This document shows positions 56,877 to 63,946 of a stretch of 64,000 bases of DNA, one piece after another. The stretch comes from Micromonospora avicenniae (lineage in GTDB: Bacteria; Actinomycetota; Actinomycetes; Mycobacteriales; Micromonosporaceae): assembly GCF_900156065.1 (NCBI RefSeq), contig NZ_FTNF01000001.1, forward strand, positions 644,054 to 708,053, written 5' to 3'. The notes under the pieces were generated by a model. The model saw nothing but the letters and a program-made list of their open reading frames with translations, was not told the origin of the DNA and made no database searches. The position numbers and the translations under genes were made by a program. Each line of letters opens with the position of its first letter. The stretch's first letter is position 1.

Positions 56877-57247
56877 CCTGCGGCCACACCCGTCCCACCC
56901 GCCGGCTCACTTCTCCCGATCCGGCCGACCGGACGGCGTCCGGTGCCTCCGCCGGATCGGGTCGCACTGCTCCGGCGGCGTCCCCCGACGGCAGCCCCCT
57001 ACGGCAGCCACCCTTGACGAGGATTGCCAGGGCGGGCACCCTTTCTCCCGGTATCTCCGCTTCGTCGGGTGTCGACCACTTCGGCCGGCTTCGGCGGAGG
57101 CGGGCTCGGCTGGCGGCCCGCCTGACATCGCCGCGATACTGGCGGCGTGGAAGGACGGGCACAGCGCGGCGAAGAGCACTATCCACAGCCGCGACCGTCC
57201 GTCGTACACATGTTCTATCCACAGGCTGTGGATGCGGGATCGGCCCG
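56877..57247. other. intergenic region with repeated palindrome
   Basis: 371 bases without a convincing gene. The last part contains copy B of the 31-base repeat (57202-57232), and an additional half-site TATCCACAG at 57180-57188. Codon bias of readings here is unlike the real genes, so no CDS is called. Confidence 0.5.
57202..57232. repeat. 31-base repeat, copy B
   Basis: TCGTACACATGTTCTATCCACAGGCTGTGGA, broken into TCGTACACATGTTCTA (57202-57217) and the palindrome TCCACAG-G-CTGTGGA (57218-57232). Its reverse complement matches 33511-33541 at 30 of 31 positions. It ends 15 bases before the GTG of the next gene, so it may be an operator over its promoter or leader. Confidence 0.8.
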
Positions 57248-57814
57248 GTGAGTTACCAGCTCAGCGCCGTGATCGCCGACATCGAGCTGTTGCGCGAGCA
57301 GACAGCCGAGCTGGATCACGCGGTCCTCGGCGAGCTGCGGCAGGATTTCGCGCTGCTGCCGGTCACCCCGCAACTGGTCGAGGAGCTGACCGGCGCGTTG
57401 CCCGACTATTCGGTCGAGGAGCGCGACGACGAGCACCCGTTCGACCTGGTCCTCGGTACGGCACTGACCGCGACACTGGCCCGCTGGTCCGGGCGGGGCC
57501 CGGTGGCGTACGTGGAGGCGGAGTTCGCGGGCGGGCTCGGGTACCAGTCGGCGGCGGTCTGGCTCGACGGCGCGCTGAGCTGGGGACCGCGACTCGACAG
57601 GACGCTCGACAGCCCGCGGGCGGGATGGCCGATCAACGCCGCCCTCGTCGAACTGGGCGTCGAGCCCGGGCCGTGGATCGACGCGTTCGCGGAGGTTGGG
57701 CTGCACCTGGAGCGGAACGTCGACGGCTGGCTGGCCCACGGCCGGCGACGGTTGAGCGCCGACTACTGGGACGAGCTCGCCGAGGAGTGGGAAGAGGAGC
57801 AATCCGGGCGCTGA
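57248..57814 (+). CDS. hypothetical acidic protein
   Basis: 188 residues from GTG 57248 (VSYQLSAVIADIELLREQTAEL). Soluble, acidic, no signal peptide; ends YWDELAEEWEEEQSGR. A middle part VAYVEAEFAGGLGYQSAAVWLDGALSWGPRL and late WPINAALVELGV suggest an alpha/beta fold similar to some immunity-type proteins, but I do not recognise a family. Followed by a secreted protein gene after 48 bases. Confidence 0.68.
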   Translation: MSYQLSAVIADIELLREQTAELDHAVLGELRQDFALLPVTPQLVEELTGALPDYSVEERDDEHPFDLVLGTALTATLARWSGRGPVAYVEAEFAGGLGYQSAAVWLDGALSWGPRLDRTLDSPRAGWPINAALVELGVEPGPWIDAFAEVGLHLERNVDGWLAHGRRRLSADYWDELAEEWEEEQSGR

Positions 57815-57862
57815 GAGCGCAACTTAGCCGCCTCCCGGCCGTTAGGGACCCCGGGGGAAGCC

Positions 57863-58390
57863 ATGAAATTACGACAATTTGCCCTGATTGCCGGGCTGCT
57901 GGTGGCTGCCGTCGTCTCGGGTAGTCCACCGAACGTTCCCGCGCCCGGTCCACAGCGGACCGTGCCGGCCGGCGAGGTCCTCGACCTGGACGGACTGCCC
58001 GACGTCGAGTTCGGCGACACCGAGGACGAGCTGGCCCGGCGCGGCGTCCTGGGTACGGACGTGGGAGGTTGCGGCCGGACGCTGACCGGGCACAGCACGA
58101 CCAGCCCCGTCTTCATCGACGACCGGCTGGTGCTGCTCTGGCTCGACGACTCGACGCGAACCACGGAGGGGATCGGCGTCGGCAGCCCGGTCCAGCAGGT
58201 CCGGACGCGCTATCCCGAGCTGACGCCACTGCACGCTCCACAGGGGACGTACCGGCTCGACGGCCTACTCGCCCGCGACGGCGAGCTGGCCTATCTCTTC
58301 CTGCACGACGGCCGCACCGTCCGGAAGATCATCGCGGGGTACGCCGACTGGGCGCGACGCCTCTTCGCCGAGGGAGACGGTCCCTGCTGA
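57863..58390 (+). CDS. secreted hypothetical protein
   Basis: 175 residues from ATG 57863 with GGGGGAAG upstream. A signal peptide of ~22 residues (MKLRQFALIAGLLVAAVVSG) lacks a lipobox, so it is probably secreted. The mature part has two cysteines (VGGCGRT and the final C) and DLDGLPDVEFGDTEDELARRG and VGSPVQQVRTRYPELTPL, a repeat-like pattern reminiscent of actinobacterial DUF-type small secreted proteins (two SmpA-like halves). Function unknown. Confidence 0.72.
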   Translation: MKLRQFALIAGLLVAAVVSGSPPNVPAPGPQRTVPAGEVLDLDGLPDVEFGDTEDELARRGVLGTDVGGCGRTLTGHSTTSPVFIDDRLVLLWLDDSTRTTEGIGVGSPVQQVRTRYPELTPLHAPQGTYRLDGLLARDGELAYLFLHDGRTVRKIIAGYADWARRLFAEGDGPC

Positions 58391-58507
58391 ACCGGACGCA
58401 CGGGCCGGCGCCGCGGGGCCGCCCCGCCGATGGCGGGAAATCAGCAGACTCCCGTCAAAGCAACTGTGGCAGAGCGACCCGGCCGACGACCGGCGGCCCA
58501 GCAGCCG

Positions 58508-58858
58508 TCAGCGCTGGTCGAGACTCACAGCCTGGGTGATGTAGTCCCGCAGGGCTTCCTCGTTGATCCCGTCGAGCGTCTTGATTTTCACGTGCCGGGT
58601 CTTCTTGCCGACTCCTTCGAGCAGTCCGTGGCTGTCGACGAACTCCGCGCCACGCTCGAAGGCGAAGGTCAGGTGGGTCTTGCTCTGGCTGATCACCGCG
58701 AGGATCTTCTTGCCGCGCCAGGCGGGGGAGCCGTAGGTGAGGCACTCGGTGGCACCCGGCGCGGAGTCCGCCATCAGTGCGCGGAGTGCGACGACGATCT
58801 CGCGGTGCCTGGGGTCGAGCTTGTTCTCGACGTAGACGTCGACGTCGTTGCTGGTCAT
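58508..58858 (-). CDS. DUF1801 (YdhG-like) protein
   Basis: 116 residues from ATG 58858 (MTSNDVDVYVENKLDPRH) with GAAGGGAAG upstream. The DUF1801 core is clear: LRALMADSAPGATECLTYGSPAWRGKKILAVISQSKTHLTFAFERGAEF. Members are small proteins of unknown biochemical role, often beside MarR or AraC regulators. Divergent from a MarR gene, with a palindrome in between. Confidence 0.85.
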   Translation of the reverse strand: MTSNDVDVYVENKLDPRHREIVVALRALMADSAPGATECLTYGSPAWRGKKILAVISQSKTHLTFAFERGAEFVDSHGLLEGVGKKTRHVKIKTLDGINEEALRDYITQAVSLDQR

Positions 58859-58965
58859 GGTGCCGCTTCCCTTCATCGCGCTGCCCGAAGAGGCGCCTGC
58901 GGGTGGCCTCCCGAGGTGACCTTCGGGCGGATTTGAAATCGGGCGGAGCCGACAACTAGACTACG

Positions 58966-58996
58966 GTCACGAATCCTGACAGTCAAGGATGGTGAC
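58966..58996. promoter_or_regulatory. inverted repeat, probable MarR operator
   Basis: GTCAC-GAATCCTGAC / GTCAAGGATG-GTGAC: imperfect 15-base half-sites in the region between divergent DUF1801 and MarR-type genes, 19 bases before the MarR start. MarR proteins usually bind such palindromes over their own promoters. Inferred from position and symmetry. Confidence 0.55.
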
Positions 58997-59014
58997 TATA
59001 TCCGGGGGTGAGTT

Positions 59015-59488
59015 GTGGACGCGCCGCAGAAGATCGCCGACCTGGGCATGCTGACAGGACAGTTGATGCGCGCCATCCAGGAGGAGCTCTTCGAGAAGCT
59101 GGCGGAGCAGGGCCATCCGGCCGTACGCCCAAGGCACGGTTCGGTCCTGGCGTTCCTCGGACCCGACGGGGCCCGGGCAACCGACATCTCCGCCCGGTCC
59201 GGGCAGCACAAACAGATCATCGGCACGATCGTCGACGAGCTCGTCGGGCTCGGCTACGTCACCCGGCAGCCCGACCCCGACGATCGTCGCGCCAAGCGCG
59301 TCGTCCCCACCGAACTCGGCCTCGACGAGATCACCAAAGCCCGCGCGATCCTCGCCGCCATCGAACACCGCCACGCGCAGGCCCTCGGAGTCCGATCCTT
59401 CGCGGCCTTCAAGACGAAGCTTCAGGAGATCACGAAGAATCAGCTCGACTGGCGACGATCCGGCAGTGCGGACGCACCAGCCGCCTGA
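59015..59488 (+). CDS. MarR-family transcriptional regulator
   Basis: 157 residues from GTG 59015 with GGGGGTG upstream. Winged-helix: GARATDISARSGQHKQIIGTIVDELVGLGYVTRQPDPDDRRAKRVVPTELG, where DPDDRRA is the wing signature of MarR. Helical dimerisation ends. Probable autoregulator and controller of the divergent DUF1801 gene. Last gene before the integrated island. Confidence 0.9.
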   Translation: MDAPQKIADLGMLTGQLMRAIQEELFEKLAEQGHPAVRPRHGSVLAFLGPDGARATDISARSGQHKQIIGTIVDELVGLGYVTRQPDPDDRRAKRVVPTELGLDEITKARAILAAIEHRHAQALGVRSFAAFKTKLQEITKNQLDWRRSGSADAPAA

Positions 59489-59509
59489 TCAGAACTGGGA
59501 CCAGAAGCG

Positions 59510-59547
59510 GAACGCCCGGCCGGTCCTCACTGACCGTCCGGGCGTTC
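59510..59547. terminator. hairpin at the chromosome side of the att site
   Basis: 10-base-pair outer stem GAACGCCCGG / CCGGGCGTTC with an inner CGGTC / GACCG. It can terminate the MarR gene and also, on the other strand, the tRNA-Ser(CGA) that the fragment next to it comes from. Confidence 0.75.
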
Positions 59548-59560
59548 TCGCTGTTGCGAG

Positions 59561-59616
59561 CGGTGGCGGCGGGATTTGAACCTGCGGAGGGCGTAAACCC
59601 TCACACGCTTTCGAGG
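59561..59616 (-). repeat. tRNA-Ser(CGA) 3' fragment: putative island attachment site
   Basis: On the minus strand: CCTCGAAAGCGTGTGAGGG...CTCCGCAGGTTCAAATCCCGCCGCCACCG, i.e. the anticodon loop (CGA), variable arm, T-arm and acceptor 3' half of a class II serine tRNA. The 5' half (acceptor, D-arm and 5' anticodon stem) is missing; upstream sequence does not pair. Such 3' fragments are left when phages or integrative elements recombine into a tRNA gene. Orientation predicts that the element extends to higher coordinates and that an intact tRNA-Ser(CGA) lies at its other end, past the window. Confidence 0.8.
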
Positions 59617-59806
59617 CCTGCGATCATCCGTCCGGACTTGTCCAACAGTGAGCATGACCAGGGCTGCGCTGTCCGTCGGACCGCCAGGGACAACCGCGTA
59701 CTGCAGCAAATGAGACCACAGTTGAGACCGCGCCGCGTCCCGCCGACTCTGCTCCACCCGCTGCTCTGACGGAACCCCTAACAAGCTTCCGAAGCGAGAC
59801 GAGTCA
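59617..59806. other. island left end, no gene
   Basis: 190 bases with no supported CDS. On the minus strand it contains GGTCTCAACTGTGGTCTCATTTG, a near-direct repeat of GGTCTCAA/T that could be an integrase or excisionase arm site. Base composition falls here. Confidence 0.4.
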
Positions 59807-60289
59807 TCACCGCGCCACCAACGCGATCAAGCAGCCAACAATGACGACCGCCCCGTAGAAAGGCGCGACCGACCATGAGAGCCAAACGTTCCGATCTGGG
59901 AACCATCGACTCACGCGTAGCTGGATCTCTTGTACACGCGTGGCCGCCGGGGGAATCGGATCATCCGCATGCGACGGGTCGAGCGAGAATAGCGGAATAT
60001 CTTTCGTTCCGCGTGCGACCGCGTCATAGAGTCGCCTATACGCCTTTTCTTGGCGCAAGTAGTTTGCATCAAGGAAACCGAACAAAAGCACTGCCCCAAC
60101 GCCTAAAATAGCGACAGAACTGTCCTTTTTTGTTAAAGAATAGCCGTAAGTTGCAGTCACTACCGGAAGCAGCCAGCCCTTCGCAGCCGAGGAGGCCGAT
60201 GACATCCGCGTCACGACAGCTTGGATATAGTCCAAGTGCTTTCGCCGATCATCGGGATCCACATTAGTCTTCCCAGGAGGGTGGGTCAC
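59807..60289 (-). CDS. small multi-pass membrane protein, candidate effector of the TIR module
   Basis: 160 residues from GTG 60289, which overlaps the HIT stop (GTGA); GTG 60310 and 60262 are alternatives. Begins with a soluble helix DDRRKHLDYIQAVVTRMSSASSAAKGW, then two closely spaced hydrophobic helices (~38-52 and ~58-75), the motif GFLDANYLRQEKAYRRLYDAV, a polar loop and a third helix (~138-158). Similar short proteins (xYIQxxITRM...KGW...FLDxxYLxxE) recur next to TIR/DUF1863 genes in bacteria. Proposed here as a membrane-disrupting effector; that is inference. Codon use is less GC-rich than the host. Confidence 0.75.
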   Translation of the reverse strand: MTHPPGKTNVDPDDRRKHLDYIQAVVTRMSSASSAAKGWLLPVVTATYGYSLTKKDSSVAILGVGAVLLFGFLDANYLRQEKAYRRLYDAVARGTKDIPLFSLDPSHADDPIPPAATRVQEIQLRVSRWFPDRNVWLSWSVAPFYGAVVIVGCLIALVAR

Positions 60290-60729
60290 TCCCTGCTCAC
60301 TCCTTGGCACTCATTCCGGATCCGTTCCCAAACCTCATCCTTCTGGGTCTCCGAGTAACTGGTCTCAGGAGGCCAAATCTGCCCTAGTTGATCGTTCACC
60401 CACCTGGGGACGATGTGGACGTGTAGGTGAAACACGGATTGCGTTGCCGCAGTCCCATTGGATTGGATTACGCTCAAGCCCTCTGGCTTGGTCGCACGTC
60501 TTATCGCGCGCGATAACCCTAGAGTCGCTCTTGCCAGATGAGAAGCCGTTTCCTCGTCTAGCGACCAGATGTCGGGGATATGCTGGCGCGGAATCACGAG
60601 CGTGTGACCCAGGGTCGCGGGTTCCAGTGGAAAGAATGCAACTACATGCTCGTTGCGGTAGATCTCGCGGGTGTCAGGGTTCCGTCGCTGGACGATCTCG
60701 CAGAACGGGCAGCCGGCATTGGATCTCAT
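60286..60729 (-). CDS. HIT-family nucleotide hydrolase/transferase
   Basis: 147 residues from ATG 60729 (MRSNAGCPFCEIVQ), overlapping the TIR gene stop by ATGA, which decides this start over the in-frame 60762. The histidine triad H101-L-H103-V-H105-I-V is intact, and CPFC (C7, C10) with later histidines may bind zinc as in many HIT proteins. HIT proteins cleave nucleoside phosphoramidates, Ap4A or other dinucleotides through a His-nucleotide intermediate. Sandwiched between a TIR enzyme and a membrane protein, it may degrade or modify the TIR product. That role is inferred. Confidence 0.9.
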   Translation of the reverse strand: MRSNAGCPFCEIVQRRNPDTREIYRNEHVVAFFPLEPATLGHTLVIPRQHIPDIWSLDEETASHLARATLGLSRAIRRATKPEGLSVIQSNGTAATQSVFHLHVHIVPRWVNDQLGQIWPPETSYSETQKDEVWERIRNECQGVSRE

Positions 60730-61211
60730 CGCGAACGGATTACCCCTTGCCCCGACCACCACTCCAAATTAGTGGCTAGGTTCTTGTAGGTGGTTTGAGA
60801 ATCGATGTTGCCACGCCAGTCCGTTGCCGTGGGGTCAAAAAGGGGAATGCTTCCTCCGATATATGCGTTTTCAAAGGGGTTTGCACCCGGCCGGTCGGTC
60901 GTGCCGAAGGAAGACAGTCCGTGGATGCGGACGCCTAGCAATGGCTTCTTGTCATTCCATGCCTTCTCAATCTCGTAGATGACCCACGGACGAGAAGCGG
61001 TCTCCTGGCCGACTAGCACGATGACCGCCTTCTTGTACGCCATCTGGCCATGAATCCACTCCTCAATGGCGCTAGTGCCCTTCCGCCGAACCTCTTCCCA
61101 CCGTTGAGCGTTCAAAAGTGGCTGGCCTTCCAAGGCGTTGATGTTCCGAACGAGCTGCACCCGGTGGACGTCTCGTTCGTAATGGAAGCTAAAGAAGACC
61201 GACTTGGCCAT
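60726..61211 (-). CDS. TIR-like protein of DUF1863/ThsB type
   Basis: 161 residues from ATG 61211 (MAKSVFFSFHYERDVHRVQLVRN), with GAGGGCGG upstream. Strand A is VFFSFHYERD; helix and loop EEWIHGQMAYKKAVIVLVG; the catalytic Glu is E80 in SRPWVIYEIEKAWNDKKPLLGVRI. ThsB proteins of the Thoeris defence system have this fold and make cyclic ADP-ribose-like signals from NAD on phage infection. The end (DSQTTYKNLATNLEWWSGQG) is the usual C-terminal helix. First gene of an overlapping TIR-HIT-membrane operon. No SIR2-SLOG ThsA is present. Confidence 0.9.
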   Translation of the reverse strand: MAKSVFFSFHYERDVHRVQLVRNINALEGQPLLNAQRWEEVRRKGTSAIEEWIHGQMAYKKAVIVLVGQETASRPWVIYEIEKAWNDKKPLLGVRIHGLSSFGTTDRPGANPFENAYIGGSIPLFDPTATDWRGNIDSQTTYKNLATNLEWWSGQGVIRSR

Positions 61212-61470
61212 GGTTTCCGCCCTCTTCGTTGGACCACTTAGGTCGTGTTCGTTGCCTGGTTGCCTGATCTTCGTAGCACGAGGATGGGACAGCGGCGACG
61301 GCTCGCCGCTGTCCGCATACCGACTCTGCTGTAGCGAAGTGCATTCGTAGCGCCAGGATCGCGCCAAAGGGGTCATTTCGACAAGATGCTTAGCTGCCCC
61401 TCGCGCCCCTCTGGATTGGATGCTGGGATGGAGCTGTTGGCTGAATCAGTCCAAGCGAGGAATGGTGCAA
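61212..61470. promoter_or_regulatory. divergent promoter region of the TIR genes with a perfect hairpin
   Basis: 259 bases between the two TIR genes. A perfect 11-base-pair stem GACAGCGGCGA / TCGCCGCTGTC (61288-61313, loop CGGC) lies near its middle. It could be a transcription factor site or an RNA structure. GAGGA at 61457-61461 is the probable ribosome binding site for the plus-strand gene. Confidence 0.55.
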
Positions 61471-62442
61471 ATGGGTTGGAAGGTTGAGAATCCGGACTCA
61501 AGTGACCGAGAATACGATATCTGCCTCTCGTTCGCTGGAGAGCAGCGTTCCTATGTATCGGAGGTGGCGGGGGAGCTATCGCGACTGGGAATACGGGTTT
61601 TTTATGACGAGGACGAGAAGGCTAGGCTGTGGGGCAAGGATCTGTATGAGCATCTCTCGTGGGTCTACCGGAAGTCGGCGAAATATTGCATCTTGTTCGC
61701 GTCCGATGAGCATGCGGAGAAAGTGTGGACTACCCACGAGAGGCGGGCTGCGCAAGCTCGCGCGATGAGTGAAAGCCAGGAGTATATTCTTCCCGTCATT
61801 TTTGATGACAGTGAAGTGCCTGGCCTGCTGCCCTCGGTTGGCTTTCTGGACGCTCGCAAAACAACGGCGAGTGAAGTTGCTGATTTGGCCGCCAAGAAGC
61901 TCGGCCCAATAGTTAGGAAGAGTTACCTTCCGCCAACCCCGGACCTCCTCTTCAAGATGCTGAAGCTCAAGTCAGAGGGGGATCAAAAGAGGTGCGTTCG
62001 GGTCGCTGAGTCGCTACTAGGCAGCTTGAAGCGTGCGACTGTCGATGAGCGTCGCCTGGTTGGATACGTCTTCACTATGGCGTGTGCGGAAGGTAGTCTG
62101 ACCAACCCACACGTCAACCTGGACCTTATGCGGCGTGATATCGGCATTCCAGGGCCCGAGATCACAAGCGCCATCTCCGGCATGTCTTCCCTTGGCTTCT
62201 TTTCCCAGCTAAAGCGTCATTCTTTCGAGGGTGGCGGAGAGGAGGCCCTTTACCTTGAATGGCACGACATGAGTGTGTACAAGAATGCGAAACTTTCTAG
62301 CTTCGCGACGAAGTCGTCTACAAAGGTGGCGGCCGGGATGTTCCAGACAGCGCTGGAACACTACTGTGAGGATCACCTGGTATCAATCATTGAGCGACTC
62401 GACTTTTCGGCGCTTTCGTCCTCTCATGTACATAGGCATTAG
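61471..62442 (+). CDS. TIR-domain protein with C-terminal winged-helix-like domain
   Basis: 323 residues from ATG 61471 (ATG 61462 possible). TIR domain ~14-148: DREYDICLSFAGEQRSYVSEVAGELSRLGIRVFYDEDEK, box 2-like region, and catalytic E90 in VWTTHERRAAQARA. A C-terminal part (~155-323) begins PTPDLLFKMLKLKSEGDQKRCVRVAESLL and has a winged-helix-like layout (VDERRLVGYVFTMACAEGSL ... ITSAISGMSSLGFFSQL). TIR enzymes cleave NAD; the C-terminal part may sense nucleic acid or bind DNA. Divergent from the TIR-HIT-membrane operon and of the same low-GC character. Confidence 0.88.
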   Translation: MGWKVENPDSSDREYDICLSFAGEQRSYVSEVAGELSRLGIRVFYDEDEKARLWGKDLYEHLSWVYRKSAKYCILFASDEHAEKVWTTHERRAAQARAMSESQEYILPVIFDDSEVPGLLPSVGFLDARKTTASEVADLAAKKLGPIVRKSYLPPTPDLLFKMLKLKSEGDQKRCVRVAESLLGSLKRATVDERRLVGYVFTMACAEGSLTNPHVNLDLMRRDIGIPGPEITSAISGMSSLGFFSQLKRHSFEGGGEEALYLEWHDMSVYKNAKLSSFATKSSTKVAAGMFQTALEHYCEDHLVSIIERLDFSALSSSHVHRH

Positions 62443-62467
62443 CAGTTTTGTTCAGAGGGGAGTGCAT

Positions 62468-62490
62468 TGGCCGGGCTTTTCGCCCGGCCA
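62468..62490. terminator. terminator between convergent TIR and GntR-HAD genes
   Basis: 9-base-pair perfect stem TGGCCGGGC / GCCCGGCCA with loop TTTTC, 25 bases after the TIR stop. Confidence 0.8.
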
Positions 62491-62496
62491 CGCTTT

Positions 62497-62542
62497 ATAT
62501 CAGCACTGGCGCTAGCTCGATATCAGCACTTGCGCTAGCTCG
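62497..62542. repeat. 23-base tandem duplication at the end of the GntR-HAD gene
   Basis: ATATCAGCACT-G/T-GCGCTAGCTCG is repeated twice in direct contact (62497-62519 and 62520-62542), 22 of 23 positions identical. The second copy encodes the last residues of the HAD part (on the minus strand ELAQVLIS); the first copy lies just past its stop. Probably a replication slip. Confidence 0.85.
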
Positions 62543-63946
62543 CTCATGCTCGTTATCACAACGTCTGCCATAGCTAGTTGGAAAGCTTCGACCTTCATCG
62601 GCCGGTTTGCATAGCCAATCGCCCGCACCCCGCTGGCTCGCGCCCCCTCGATATCCGGGAGGGAATCGCCAACCAGTACGCAGCGGTCCGGTGACATCCC
62701 CAAGGCACGGACAGCTTGCATAATGGGCTCCGGGCCTGGGTTTCATGCGGTCGGGGTCGTCGTAAGGCCGGCCAACAACCGGTGAGACATACCCGGCCAG
62801 CCGGTGTGCCTCCAGGTAGGCGGCCACCGCCCCAGCCGAGTTATTGCTGACTACCGCCACCGGTGGCCCAGCCTGCCGGGCCGCCACGATGACCTCTCGG
62901 CCATAGGGCGTTGGCTGGGCCCTCTCGGCGACCTGGCGCTCGGCTGCGCAGGGCGCGTCCTCCACTGCCCGCGTGACGCCCTGGTCGCCGAGCGCCCCGG
63001 TGCAGCGCAGCACCTCAGGCGGGTCCGGTTCGCTGGGGAGATCCGGCGGCACGTTTACACGTCGCCGCCGCAGCACGTCGACCAGCTCGGCGGCAACCTG
63101 CGGCGCCGGGTATCCGGTGAAGATGCTGCACACCGGCCCGTCGAAGTCGAGTAGGACCGCGTCGACCTCAGTGAGCAGCCGGCCGAGTTCGGCGCCCACC
63201 CGTCGTACCGGTAGGCGATGGTCGACCACACGGAGTCGAACCATGGGCGGGACGCCTCCACGAACTGCGTGGTACGAGGTGTCGTCGTCGGTCACCGCAT
63301 AGTGGAACAGCGGTACGTCCTTGCCCATCAGGTCGTAAATCGCCATGGGCTCACCCTTGATTGAGGCGGTGCGCTCAACGACCGGGTAGAAGCCGTAGAA
63401 GACCTCTTCGCCGTTCAGGATGTAGAGCTTGAACAGCGGAGACGCCCGGTGCATCCGCACCTCAACCGCGGCTGACCGAATGAGGCCGAGGTCGCCCAGC
63501 TCGGCCACCTGGTCGATGATGCCGTCTGCCGCCCGCCGGGAGGTGATGCGCTCTGCGCGTTCACGTACCGCCGGGTCGTCGGCCTGTGTCTCGGCCCGCG
63601 ACGGCAGCGCCATCGGTACGGTCATGTCGGAGATCAGGACCCGCACCGCGATCCTCTCCGGCGCAGGCCGGCCCACACGCACCCTGTCGAGCGCCTCGGC
63701 GAGCGCATCACGCAGCGTCTCGCCTGAGAACCCGGCGAAGTCGATCGTGAGGTGCGGCCGCTCGAACGCCGCTTCAATGTGCGTGCGCAGCTCAACGGCT
63801 CGCTGTGTCTGCGCCCGCACAAACGCACCGCTGCCCTGCCGGGACACGATCAGCCGCTCTGCCCTAAGCAGCTCCAACGCTCGCTTGACCGTCTCCCGCG
63901 CTAGGTGTACTGCCCAGGGACGTTGGTTGAGGTTGTGTGACGACAC
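62512..63946 (-). pseudogene. GntR-HAD fusion protein, frameshifted and 5'-truncated
   Basis: From 63946 the protein has the recognition helix and wing of a GntR domain (ARETVKRALELLRAERLIVSRQGSGAF) without helices 1-2, a UTRA-like middle (~90-255), and a HAD hydrolase with motif I AVLLDFDGPVCSIF and VVSNNSAGAVAAYLEAH. After RMKPRP at ~62741 the frame is lost; the +1 frame continues EPIMQAVRALGMSPDRCVLVGDSLPDIEGARASG to a stop at 62512. One extra C in the AGGCCC run accounts for it. Proteins of this type in Streptomyces couple a regulator to a HAD phosphatase. The frame stays open to the window end, so more 5' sequence may lie outside. Confidence 0.8.

Noticed and set aside
57813..57862. Possible cyclic di-AMP (ydaO-type) riboswitch before the secreted protein at 57863
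   Set aside because: The 48-base gap is too short and only the CCCCGGGGGAAGCC end resembles such an element.
59527..59784. 85-codon minus-strand frame across the attachment site
   Set aside because: It runs through the tRNA fragment, so it cannot be a real protein gene; no integrase motif (R-H-R-Y) is seen.
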